Shown: piece by piece, positions 22,572 to 30,613 of the stretch
Layout of the letters: every line of letters starts with the position of its first letter
How positions within the stretch are numbered: position 1 is the stretch's first letter
NCBI GenBank assembly: GCA_010365215.1
Contig: JAAFGT010000051.1
Span: 1-34,538 of the forward strand
Direction: 5' to 3'
Length of the DNA: 34,538 bases
Source: Acidipila sp.
GTDB taxonomy: Bacteria; Acidobacteriota; Terriglobia; Acidiferrales; UBA7541
Notes under the pieces: model-generated
What the model was told of the DNA's origin: nothing
Database searches by the model: none
What the model saw: only the letters and a program-made list of their open reading frames with translations
Program-made: the position numbers and the translations under genes

Positions 22572-24908
22572 TTATTTCGGCGACTGGTCGAATTCCCGCA
22601 TCCAGTTTTTATCTTTGAGTAGCTCGCGGGGCTTGGTTCCATCGGGCGGCCCGACGATGCCGTCCTTTTCCATCAAATCGATAAGCCGCGCCGCGCGACC
22701 GTATCCCACACGCAACCGGCGCTGCAGCGTGGAAGTGGAGGCCCTTCCTGCTTCGCAGACCACGCGCACGGCATCCTGGTAAAGGTCGTCGTCCACCGGC
22801 TCTTCGCCCGCCTCTGCGTCGTCGCCCTGGGAGGATTCTTCTTTCGGCGGGCGCAGCAGATCTTCGTTGTATTGCGCCCTGGCCTGCTCACGCCAGAATG
22901 TACAAACCCCGGCGATCTCTTCCTCGGTGACGAAAGGTCCGTGAATACGCAGCAGCCGTGACGACCCCGCGGGCAGATAGAGCATGTCGCCGCGCCCCAG
23001 CAGCGATTCCGAGCCGTTGGAATCCAGAATGGTTCGCGAGTCCACCTTGCTGGCCACGCGGAAAGAGATACGCGCCGGAAAGTTGGCCTTGATCAGCCCG
23101 GTAATGACGTCCACCGACGGCCGCTGCGTTGCCAGAATCAGATGGATGCCCACCGCGCGGGCCATCTGCGCCAGGCGGGTGATGGATTCCTCCACGTTGC
23201 TGGTGTCCACCATCATCAGGTCCGCCAACTCGTCGATTACGATCACGATGTAGGGCAGCCGCTTGTGTTCCGACTCTTCCAGGTTGTCGAACAGCGAGAG
23301 CGATTCCGCTTTCTCAAAAGTACGATTGTATTGATCGATGTTGCGCACGCCGCGCTGGGCCAGCAGCTTCAACCGCCGCTCCATCTCTCGCGTGGCATTG
23401 CGCAGAACGTTTGACGCCACCTTCGGGTCGGTGACCACCGGCGCCAGAAGGTGCGGGATGTCTTCGTAGAGTCCCAGCTCCAGCCGCTTGGGATCCACCA
23501 TGACCAGCTTCAGCTCGTCCGGCGTGCACCTGTACAGCAGCGACAGAATCAGCGCGTTAAGAAATACGCTCTTGCCGGTGCCCGTCGATCCGGCGATCAG
23601 CAGGTGGGGCATCTCCGCCAGGTTGGTGACGCGCAGGCGCCCACTGACGTCCTTGCCCATGGCCAGGTTCAATTTCGCGGTGGAATTGGCGAAGTCCGGC
23701 GACTCGATCACTTCGCGCAGCGCAATCGTCTCGCGCTTGCGATTGGGCACTTCAATTCCCACCGTGGACTTTCCGGGGATGCGCTCGATGAGTATCGACT
23801 CGGCTTGCAACGCCAGGCACAGGTCCTCGGTCAGCCCGGTAATGCGCGAATACTTGATTCCCGCCTCGGGCTTGAATTCGAAAGTGGTTACCACCGGACC
23901 GGGATTAATCTGCGTCACCCGGCCGCTGACCTCAAACTCCTGGCATTTCTGCTCAATGGCCCGGGCACGGTCTTTGAGCTCTTCCTCGTCCATCTTTTCG
24001 GCGCGCGCCGGCAGCCGCAGCAGATCGACAGAGGGTAGCCGGTAGCCTGTATGGGCCTTTGTAATCTTGGGATCGGCCGCGCGGGAAGAGGCGGCTTTCT
24101 TGAGCGCAGTCTGCTCGGTGTGAATCATCATGGGCTCAAGTCTCGGTACCAGGTCCACTTCCTGAAGCTCTTTGGCACAGAGCAAGGTGATCTGCCCTGG
24201 CGCTTCTCCGACAGCGACCTCTTTTGCCCCCGGTTGCCGGCGTCCCACGCGAATCGATTCCATGCGCTTGCGCTGGCGCTCCTGATTGCGTGTATCGCGC
24301 CACGCCGTCAAACGCGCTCCCATGCCCGAAATCACGTTTACGCGGGCTAGCGGCCCGGCAAGCATTTCGTGCATGCCCGAGAAAGAAAACCGTGTGCTCA
24401 GGAATAGCGATACGCACATCGAAGCGATCGCCACCACGTACGCGCCCATAGGGTTAAATCCCGATCGCAGCACCTGCGATAAGAGCGTGCCTACCACGCC
24501 GCCCGCCGGCATCGCCCCTCGCCACGCCGGCGCCTGGACCAGCGCCAGCAGGGCAGTGAGCGACAGCACCAGCAGCAGCGCGCCGGACAGTTTCACCAGC
24601 GGCGCGCGCATGGGCCTGCTTCGAAACCATGCCGCGCCCACGAACCCAAGCCCCACGGGCAGCAGGAACGCGGCATATCCCAGGATCTGGAAAAGAAAAT
24701 CGGCTCCATACGCCCCCACCGGCCCGATCCAATTCGCCGCGGGGCTTCCGTCCGCGCCGCCTGCCGGCGCCGGGGATGCCACGTTGAACGACGTATCGTG
24801 GGGCGTATAGGAAAGCAGGCTGAGGGCAATCAGCACCCCCGCCGTTAAGGCGAGAAAACCCACCAGTTCGTTGACGCGGCGATTTGCCGTAGGCGTCAGA
24901 AAATACAT
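22572..24908 (-). CDS. ftsK: DNA translocase FtsK/SpoIIIE
   Basis: Septal DNA pump that clears chromosome dimers and segregates DNA at division. The 778-residue protein has an N-terminal membrane domain with four helices (about 15-35, 68-95, 105-125, 155-172), a relatively short linker (175-300), and the motor: Walker A GSTGTGKS (440-447), Walker B IVIVIDE (554-560), with MVDPKRLELGLYEDIPHLL and LATQRPSVDVITGLIKAN between and after. The C-terminal gamma winged helix (about 710-770, STLQRRLRVGYGRAARLIDLME) reads orientation signals on DNA. GGGAG six bases ahead fixes the ATG at 24908; an open extension to 25016 would overlap the uppP end and has no family counterpart. uppP lies 55 bases upstream on the same strand. 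Confidence 0.97.
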   Translation of the reverse strand: MYFLTPTANRRVNELVGFLALTAGVLIALSLLSYTPHDTSFNVASPAPAGGADGSPAANWIGPVGAYGADFLFQILGYAAFLLPVGLGFVGAAWFRSRPMRAPLVKLSGALLLVLSLTALLALVQAPAWRGAMPAGGVVGTLLSQVLRSGFNPMGAYVVAIASMCVSLFLSTRFSFSGMHEMLAGPLARVNVISGMGARLTAWRDTRNQERQRKRMESIRVGRRQPGAKEVAVGEAPGQITLLCAKELQEVDLVPRLEPMMIHTEQTALKKAASSRAADPKITKAHTGYRLPSVDLLRLPARAEKMDEEELKDRARAIEQKCQEFEVSGRVTQINPGPVVTTFEFKPEAGIKYSRITGLTEDLCLALQAESILIERIPGKSTVGIEVPNRKRETIALREVIESPDFANSTAKLNLAMGKDVSGRLRVTNLAEMPHLLIAGSTGTGKSVFLNALILSLLYRCTPDELKLVMVDPKRLELGLYEDIPHLLAPVVTDPKVASNVLRNATREMERRLKLLAQRGVRNIDQYNRTFEKAESLSLFDNLEESEHKRLPYIVIVIDELADLMMVDTSNVEESITRLAQMARAVGIHLILATQRPSVDVITGLIKANFPARISFRVASKVDSRTILDSNGSESLLGRGDMLYLPAGSSRLLRIHGPFVTEEEIAGVCTFWREQARAQYNEDLLRPPKEESSQGDDAEAGEEPVDDDLYQDAVRVVCEAGRASTSTLQRRLRVGYGRAARLIDLMEKDGIVGPPDGTKPRELLKDKNWMREFDQSPK

Positions 24909-24963
24909 AGAGGACTCCCTTGTGTGGGGAAGGGCGCTGCCCTGGTCAGCCGCCGCGCGGGCG

Positions 24964-25809
24964 CTATCGCGCGGGGTGAAAATGGAGGAACACGAGCAGC
25001 AAGATGACGATACCAAACGCCAGCCGGTAGTAAATGAAAATCTTGTAGGAACGTGTCTGCAAGTAACGCATCAAAAAGGCAATCACGGCATAGCCCACCA
25101 CGGCGGAAACCGCCACCGCGATCAGCAGGGTAGAGATCGGCAAGTCCATTCCACCAGCGCGGTGCAGCTTGATCAATTTGGGAATCTCGTATAGCGCCGC
25201 CCCGGCGATGATCGGCGTGGCCAGCAGAAACGAAAATCGCGCCGCGGCTTCCCGGGAAAGCCCGCGCAACAGGCCGGTGCTAATGGTAATTCCCGAGCGC
25301 GACACCCCAGGAATCAGCGCGATCGCCTGGGAAAAACCGATCACCAGGCTGTCCGCAAATGTAACCTTTTCTATTTCGTGCCCGCCGCGATGGCGCGACT
25401 CCGCGAACCAGAGGAGAAGAGCAAGGCCCATCATGGCCAGAGCAATGGATGCCGGCTGGCTGAGCCTATCCTCGACCAGGTGCTGAAAAACGAAGCCGAT
25501 GACTGCGCCAGGAATGGTAGCAATCACCAGGTACCAGAAAAGCCGCTTGTGCTGGGCTACTACTTCCGTGCTGGCCGCGGCGGGATAATGCACTCCGAAC
25601 CCGGCCAGCGCCAGCTCTACCCAGGTGCGAAAAAAATAGGCCACTACGGCGATCAAAGTTCCAGCGTGCAAGGCCACGTCAAATGCTTTGCCAGGGTCTT
25701 GCCAGCCCATCAGCCACGGCACCAGAATTAAATGGGCGGTGCTGCTGACCGGAAGAAATTCGGTGACACCCTGCACAATGGCAAGCAGGACGGCCTGATA
25801 GAGGGGCAT
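24964..25809 (-). CDS. uppP: Undecaprenyl-diphosphatase UppP (BacA)
   Basis: Integral membrane phosphatase that recycles the undecaprenyl pyrophosphate carrier for peptidoglycan and other envelope polymers; higher dosage gives bacitracin resistance. The 281-residue protein opens with AIVQGVTEFLPVSSTAHLIL, the first catalytic motif (E17 in GVTEFLPVSS), and has the second motif IPGVSRSGITI at about residues 166-176, with the active-site Ser/Arg. About eight hydrophobic segments are visible. AGGAG lies 12 bases ahead of the ATG, somewhat far. ftsK follows on the same strand, so two envelope/division functions may share a transcript. Confidence 0.97.
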   Translation of the reverse strand: MPLYQAVLLAIVQGVTEFLPVSSTAHLILVPWLMGWQDPGKAFDVALHAGTLIAVVAYFFRTWVELALAGFGVHYPAAASTEVVAQHKRLFWYLVIATIPGAVIGFVFQHLVEDRLSQPASIALAMMGLALLLWFAESRHRGGHEIEKVTFADSLVIGFSQAIALIPGVSRSGITISTGLLRGLSREAAARFSFLLATPIIAGAALYEIPKLIKLHRAGGMDLPISTLLIAVAVSAVVGYAVIAFLMRYLQTRSYKIFIYYRLAFGIVILLLVFLHFHPAR

Positions 25810-25901
25810 AGGTGGGCTGCACTCCTTAACGTCTAACTAAGCAATAATTTCTACTTGAACCGTCCTGTCCGTCTGCCTCGCGTGTTCCCCCGAGTTGTCC
25901 C

Positions 25902-25961
25902 GTAGGGGCGAGGCTTGCCTCGCCCGCTGTGGTGAACTCACGGGCAAGCCCCCGCCCCTAC
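25902..25961. repeat. REP-like palindrome at the end of the GNAT gene
   Basis: GTAGGGGCGAGGCTTGCC at 25902-25919 is mirrored by GGGCAAGCCCCCGCCCCTAC at 25942-25961, an imperfect inverted repeat with roughly 20 bases between arms. The right arm runs into the stop codon of the GNAT gene. Motifs of this kind are often dispersed intergenic repeats. Confidence 0.6.
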
Positions 25962-26413
25962 AAACCCCGGTCTTTGATTAGTTTCTTGGTCATCCAATAC
26001 GCGTCCAGGCCCTTCCCGTAATAGCCGTCGAGAATGCCGCTGGCAAGATAACCGTGCTTTTTCCAAAACGCAATCGCCGCCTCATTCGAGGTTGCGGTTT
26101 CGATCTCCATTTCACGCACACCCTCGGCGGCTAGACGCCCCTCCGCCTCGGCCAGAAGCGCGGAGCCCAATTGCCGGCGGCGAAAAGCCGCGGCGACATC
26201 GAGGGTAACGACGTGACCGAGCGCGCCCTCGTGGTCGGTAAGGATGAATCCCGCGATACCGTCCGGCGCATCGGACACCAGGCACATCATATTCGGCAGG
26301 CGCAGGAAGGCTCGCAGCGTCCTCCGCGAGTAGGCAATTTCCGCGGTAAAGCATGCCTGGTCCAGGAGGTATAGCGCCTCAAAATCCTCCGCCGTGCTTT
26401 GCCGGATCTTCAT
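25958..26413 (-). CDS. GNAT-family N-acetyltransferase (RimI-like)
   Basis: Acetyl-CoA-dependent acetyltransferase of 151 residues. The N-terminal MKIRQSTAEDFEALYLLD is the usual first strand-helix; LGHVVTLDVAAAFRRRQLGSALL contains the acetyl-CoA-binding motif A (core RRRQLGSALL, the R/Q-x-x-G-x-G/A pattern); ETATSNEAAIAFWKKHGY is motif B, with a C-terminal YYGKGLDAYWMTK, as in RimI-type ribosomal protein S18 acetyltransferases. The true substrate could be a protein N-terminus or a small amine. The gene starts 89 bases after the RNase J stop and ends inside a REP-like palindrome. Confidence 0.9.
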   Translation of the reverse strand: MKIRQSTAEDFEALYLLDQACFTAEIAYSRRTLRAFLRLPNMMCLVSDAPDGIAGFILTDHEGALGHVVTLDVAAAFRRRQLGSALLAEAEGRLAAEGVREMEIETATSNEAAIAFWKKHGYLASGILDGYYGKGLDAYWMTKKLIKDRGL

Positions 26414-26502
26414 CTCTCTGTTTTCGTCATACTGAGCGCAGGGCGCAATGACGCCATCGTCGATTCAACTCCAATTACAACTCAGGCCGAGACTGCAAGG
26501 AT

Positions 26503-28194
26503 TTACACCTCAAGAATAACGGGGAGAATCAGCGGGCGCTTGGAGGTCTGCTTGTTCAGATATTTCTTCAAATCCACGCGAATCTTTTCCTTGATAACGC
26601 TCCAATCTTTCTTTTCCTCGGGGTTGGACTGCTCCACGGTCCGGCGGATCACGTCCCTGGCTCCGTCCAGCACTGCCTGCCCATTCTCGGCGGGAAGAAA
26701 TCCGCGCGTCACGATTTCAGGCAGGTTTTCGATCAGCCCGCTGTGCTTGTCGATGGCAATAATCGCTACCACCACGCCATCTTCCGACAAGTGCTTGCGG
26801 TCGCGGATCACCACCTCTTCAATCTCTTCCAGCGAGCCCGAATCCACGCACACGCGCCCGACCGCAACGGGCTCGCCGCGCTTCACGCTGTCGCGCGTAA
26901 ACTCCAGCGTCTGCCCGTCTTCCAGCAGGATAATCTCTCCCGATACCGTGCCCACCAGATTCGCCAGCGCGGCGTGCCGGAAAAGTTGCCGGTATTCGCC
27001 GTGCATGGGAATGAAATAGCGCGGACGCACCAGATTGAGCAGCACCTTCAACTCTTCCTGGCTGGCATGGCCGGAAACGTGCACCGGGCCGCTGCCGCCC
27101 TGCTCGTAATAGACCAGCGCGCGCCGCCGGAACAGATGGTCGATCATCCGCGAAATGGCTTTTTCGTTGCCGGGAATAATTCGCGCCGAGATGATCACCG
27201 AATCATTTTCATCCAGGCTGAGCATGCGGTGATTGTCCACGGCTAGGCGCGAGAGCGCCGACATGGGCTCGGCCTGGCTGCCGCTGGCCATCACCACAAT
27301 TTTGCGCGGATCGAATCCTTTGATGTCCTGCTGGCGCACCACCATGCCGTCGGGGATGCGGATCAGTCCCAGGCTGTGGGCAATCTCCACGTTGTCCACC
27401 ATGCTGCGCCCAACGAAACCTACTTTGCGTCCCAGCGAGTGGCTGATGTCCACGATCTGCTGGATGCGATGGATCGAGCTGGAAAAGCACGAGACGATCA
27501 CCCGGCGCGGCGCGCCGCGAACCAGCGCCTCGAGCTGCGGGCGCACGGCGCGCTCCGAGGGCGTATAGCCGGTGCGCTCTGCATTGGTGCTGTCGCTGAA
27601 GAGCGCCAGCACACCCTCCGCCCCGTATCTGGCAAACGCGTGCAGGTCGAACGGCAGATTATCGGTGGGCGTGGGATCCATCTTGAAGTCGCCGGTGTGG
27701 ATGATCACTCCGGCAGGCGTGCGAATCGCCAGCGCCAGGCAATCCACGGTGCTGTGGGTGACGTGGATGGGCTCCACCTCGAATGCGCCGATGCTGATTT
27801 TTTCTCCAGGCACCATCTCCCGCAAAACCGCTTCCGCCAGGTGGCCGCTCTCGGTCAATTTTTTCCGGAGCATCGCCAGAGTGAATCGTGACCCGTACAC
27901 GGGCACTTTCAGTTCGGGCATGATGTAGGGAAGCGCGCCGATATGGTCTTCATGCGCGTGCGTCAGCACGATCGCGCGAACCATGGAGAGATTCTGTTTC
28001 AGGTAGGTGATGTCCGGCAGGACTACGTCAACGCCCAGCAGTTCTTCTTCGGGAAACATTAACCCGGCGTCCACCACCAGGATGTCGTTTCCTGAGCGGT
28101 AGGCCATCATGTTCATACCGAACTCGCCGAGTCCGCCGAGCGGAATGGCCGAGACCGAGGCGCGTGCGTTTACTGGATTGGGATTTTGACTCAA
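26503..28194 (-). CDS. rnj: Ribonuclease J
   Basis: Metallo-beta-lactamase-fold ribonuclease with 5'-3' exo- and endonuclease activity in RNA maturation and decay. The 563-residue protein has the zinc motif THAHEDHIG (H79, H81, D83, H84), further ligands in HVTHST and HTGDFKMD, the beta-CASP domain (VIVSCFSSSIHRIQ, VVMASGSQAEPMSAL) and the RNA-binding HVSGHASQEEL and PRYFIPMHGEYRQL. The C-terminal domain (about 450-563) is of the usual size. The best start is a TTG at 28194 since the family's first strand begins around residue 13 (VSAIPLGGLGEFGMN); no Shine-Dalgarno is obvious. In Firmicutes rnj genes work together with other decay enzymes; here it is followed by a GNAT gene. Confidence 0.97.
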   Translation of the reverse strand: MSQNPNPVNARASVSAIPLGGLGEFGMNMMAYRSGNDILVVDAGLMFPEEELLGVDVVLPDITYLKQNLSMVRAIVLTHAHEDHIGALPYIMPELKVPVYGSRFTLAMLRKKLTESGHLAEAVLREMVPGEKISIGAFEVEPIHVTHSTVDCLALAIRTPAGVIIHTGDFKMDPTPTDNLPFDLHAFARYGAEGVLALFSDSTNAERTGYTPSERAVRPQLEALVRGAPRRVIVSCFSSSIHRIQQIVDISHSLGRKVGFVGRSMVDNVEIAHSLGLIRIPDGMVVRQQDIKGFDPRKIVVMASGSQAEPMSALSRLAVDNHRMLSLDENDSVIISARIIPGNEKAISRMIDHLFRRRALVYYEQGGSGPVHVSGHASQEELKVLLNLVRPRYFIPMHGEYRQLFRHAALANLVGTVSGEIILLEDGQTLEFTRDSVKRGEPVAVGRVCVDSGSLEEIEEVVIRDRKHLSEDGVVVAIIAIDKHSGLIENLPEIVTRGFLPAENGQAVLDGARDVIRRTVEQSNPEEKKDWSVIKEKIRVDLKKYLNKQTSKRPLILPVILEV

Positions 28195-28358
28195 TGTTTG
28201 ACTCGATGCAGATTCCGAGGGTTCACTCGAAGGGCAATCCTATCACAGGTTGCCGATCGATTAGCCGCGATGCAGAAATCACTCTCGATTTTGATTCTTA
28301 TCTGGGATCCTAGGGCGGCGCGCCCTACGATCTCCGCGTCGCAGCGAACCTTAAGTTC

Positions 28359-28637
28359 TCACCTGCCGCCCGCCAGGCCTCGCGCAATGGCGACCAACAC
28401 AACCGCACCCACGGTTGCCGCCGCCAGCCCGCCGAGAAATCCGTACGCGCGGATATGCAACAGGCTGAACAGCCAGCCGCCGAGCACCGCTCCGATCAAC
28501 CCGATCAGCGTATCGCCTACGCAGCCAAAACCTTTGCCGCGAATCAACTCGCCGCTCAGCCAACCGGCCAGCAATCCGATAATCAGCCAGCCGACAATAC
28601 CGGTGTCCACATAATATCTAAAACTGTGCACTTCCAT
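28359..28637 (-). CDS. GlsB/YeaQ/YmgE-type stress membrane protein
   Basis: A 92-residue membrane protein of the transglycosylase-associated (GlsB/YeaQ/YmgE) family. Three helices are visible: VGWLIIGLLAGWLSGEL, IGLIGAVLGGWLFSLL and the C-terminal GGLAAATVGAVVLVAIARGL. The family signature GELIRGKGFGCVGDTLIGLIGAVLGG is intact (core RGKGFGCVGD). The family is induced by envelope or general stress in several bacteria; function is not known in detail. GGGGGCG ahead of ATG 28637 serves as ribosome binding site. It is divergent from the deoxyhypusine synthase-like gene. Confidence 0.9.
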   Translation of the reverse strand: MEVHSFRYYVDTGIVGWLIIGLLAGWLSGELIRGKGFGCVGDTLIGLIGAVLGGWLFSLLHIRAYGFLGGLAAATVGAVVLVAIARGLAGGR

Positions 28638-28692
28638 TTTCGCCCCCTGCAGTTTCCTCGCGCGCGACGCCTGTTTTCCGCCGGGTCGGCGC

Positions 28693-28720
28693 TTGTCTTC
28701 CCCGGGAAGTCTTGTACTAT
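28693..28720 (+). promoter_or_regulatory. Promoter candidate for the deoxyhypusine synthase-like gene
   Basis: TTGTCT (28693-28698), 16 bases, TACTAT (28715-28720). The spacer holds a palindrome CTTCCC-C-GGGAAG (28697-28709) that could be an operator. Hexamer matches are four of six each. Confidence 0.4.
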
Positions 28721-28771
28721 CATGACTCGCAAACGGGAACGCAAGCTGAAAAATTCCTGAGGGGCCGGGGC

Positions 28772-29902
28772 ATGAAGCGCAAAAAGACGAAAACGGCGAA
28801 ACAAAGACCGGCGCGGAAAAAAGAAGCAAAAACCGTCACCGGCCGCGTCTTGCACGATCCCATCCGTGATCACCTGCGTCCCATTTTTCCTCTGGATCTT
28901 TCCAAGTGCCGCACCGTCGATGCGCTGGTGCGCGCCATGGGTGAGACGGCGTTTACCGGCCGCCAGATCGGCGATGCCGCCGACGTTCTGGAAACGATGG
29001 CCCGAGATGAAGACTGTTTTGTGGTGCTCACTCTCTCCGGCGCCATGACCGTGGCGAAGATGGGGCTCATCTTCTGCGACCTGATGGAATCCGGCATCGT
29101 CAACGCCATCGTGTCGACTGGCGCGCTCATGGCCCATGGCCTGGTGGAGGCCACCGGACTTTCCCATTTTCGCTACGACCCCAAGATGGATGATCGCGAG
29201 CTCTTCCATGCCGGTTACAACCGCGTTTACGATTCGCTCGAGCCGGAAGTCAATCTCGATCACGTTGAAAAAGTAGTGGAAAGCGTTCTGGACGATTGGG
29301 ACGCCTCCGAAACCGTGTGCAGTTGGAAGCTGCACCGCCGCATCGGCGAATACCTGATGCGCGAATCGCCCGGCCGCGGCATCCTCAAGACGGCGCGCGA
29401 ATGCAACGTGCCGGTATTTGTTCCCGCGTTCACCGATTCCGAGCTGGGCATCGACTTCGCCCTGCACAAACGCACGCGCCTTGCCGAAAAGCGCCCCGTG
29501 CTGCGCTTCGACGCTTACGAAGATTTTGAGTTTTTTGCCGAAACCATGATGGCCACGAAAAAGATGGGCATCTTTACCGTCGGCGGCGGGGTGCCGCGCA
29601 ATTGGTCGCAGCAGTTTGGAGTGTTCGCCGAACTGCTGGCGCGGCGTGGTTACGAAAAAATGCCCCTCAAGCGCTACCACTACGGCCTGCGCATCTGTCC
29701 CGAGCCGGTGCATTGGGGCGGCCTCTCCGGCAGCACCTATCGCGAGGCGGTTTCCTGGGGAAAGTTTGTGCCGGAAGAGGAAGGCGGGAAATTCGCCGAA
29801 GTTTTCGACGACGCTACCGTGGCGCTGCCCCTGGTGGTGGGCGCAGTGCTCGAGCGGCTGCGCTACTTTGATCACGTGCCGGCGAAAAAATCCAGGCCTT
29901 GA
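28772..29902 (+). CDS. Deoxyhypusine synthase family protein, probable polyamine enzyme
   Basis: NAD-dependent aminobutyl transferase fold of 376 residues. The family core is intact: VLTLSGAMTVAKMG, IVSTGALMAHGLVE, VFVPAFTDSELG, GIFTVGGGVPRNW, and EAVSWGK with K331, the equivalent of the lysine that carries the aminobutyl group in eukaryotic deoxyhypusine synthase. Since bacteria lack the eIF5A substrate, the characterised bacterial and plant relatives that lost it make homospermidine from putrescine or spermidine. I infer a similar polyamine reaction, supported by the convergent arginine decarboxylase 30 bases away. A Lys-rich N-terminal extension (KRKKTKTAKQ) of about 25 residues precedes the fold. 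AGGGG (28760-28764) fixes ATG 28772. Substrate specificity is not decidable by eye. Confidence 0.9.
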   Translation: MKRKKTKTAKQRPARKKEAKTVTGRVLHDPIRDHLRPIFPLDLSKCRTVDALVRAMGETAFTGRQIGDAADVLETMARDEDCFVVLTLSGAMTVAKMGLIFCDLMESGIVNAIVSTGALMAHGLVEATGLSHFRYDPKMDDRELFHAGYNRVYDSLEPEVNLDHVEKVVESVLDDWDASETVCSWKLHRRIGEYLMRESPGRGILKTARECNVPVFVPAFTDSELGIDFALHKRTRLAEKRPVLRFDAYEDFEFFAETMMATKKMGIFTVGGGVPRNWSQQFGVFAELLARRGYEKMPLKRYHYGLRICPEPVHWGGLSGSTYREAVSWGKFVPEEEGGKFAEVFDDATVALPLVVGAVLERLRYFDHVPAKKSRP

Positions 29903-29932
29903 GGAATTGTTTCCGGTGTTCTCGGGAATTAT

Positions 29933-30490
29933 CTAATCGTCTTCGCCGAGAAGGAATGCCGCGGAGAGAACCGTAGTCCATAGCCCGCGCTTATCGCCGA
30001 CCGCTGACTGGCAGATATTCATGGTGCGGACTATTTTATTGGAAATTCGATAAACCTCTTTCTTCTCATCCCACGAAAGATCTGGATCAAATTCTACGTT
30101 GAGCGTGGTGGCCAGCATCTCCGCGGCCAGCTCCTCGCAGTATTCGCCGGCATTTTCTTCGGTCTCGCCGAAGGAGTGATGCTCGGAGAGGTATCCGTAC
30201 ATGGATTTGTCGGCCGGCAGGGCCACGCCGATTCCCGCGGCGATCAGGCGGTGCGGCTCGCGCGTGGAATTCTCGCTGATCACGGTGAAGGCCACCTGGC
30301 CGGGCTTCACGTGCTTCAGCCCTTCGCTCCGCGAAATTAATTTGCAATGCGGCGGGAAAATCGACGACACGCGCACGATGTTGCACGCCGCGATGCCCGC
30401 ATTGCGCAGCGCCAGCTCGAAGCTGGAGAGCCGTTCGCGATGTTTTCCGACGCCCTTAGTGAGAAAAAGTTTTTTTGCGACGAAGGCCAT
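29933..30490 (-). CDS. Pyruvoyl-dependent arginine decarboxylase
   Basis: Self-processing enzyme converting arginine to agmatine, the first step of a polyamine route. The 185-residue protein has the opening [23 protein letters not shown], the cleavage site at S42-S43 within [13 protein letters not shown], which produces the pyruvoyl group on the second serine, and the later [20 protein letters not shown] and AEEL-like helix [11 protein letters not shown]. The match to the archaeal/bacterial PvlArgDC family is strong. ATG 30490 has no clear ribosome binding site. It converges with the deoxyhypusine synthase-like gene; a gap of only 30 bases separates their stops. Agmatine ureohydrolase or similar steps are not in the window. 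Confidence 0.95.
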   Translation of the reverse strand: MAFVAKKLFLTKGVGKHRERLSSFELALRNAGIAACNIVRVSSIFPPHCKLISRSEGLKHVKPGQVAFTVISENSTREPHRLIAAGIGVALPADKSMYGYLSEHHSFGETEENAGEYCEELAAEMLATTLNVEFDPDLSWDEKKEVYRISNKIVRTMNICQSAVGDKRGLWTTVLSAAFLLGEDD

Positions 30491-30613
30491 GAGGTGTGTG
30501 TGCCGGGAGACGAGCTTAGCGGCTGCGAGTTTTTCCTTTCAACATGAAGTCGTGACGGAAAGTAACAATAAGCAGCAGATGTGTCAACAGGTTTATCGCC
30601 TCGCAGAAGGTCC

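Noticed and set aside
28583-29875. A 430-codon open frame on the - strand across the DHS-like gene
   Set aside because: Antisense shadow of a gene with complete family motifs and a good ribosome binding site.
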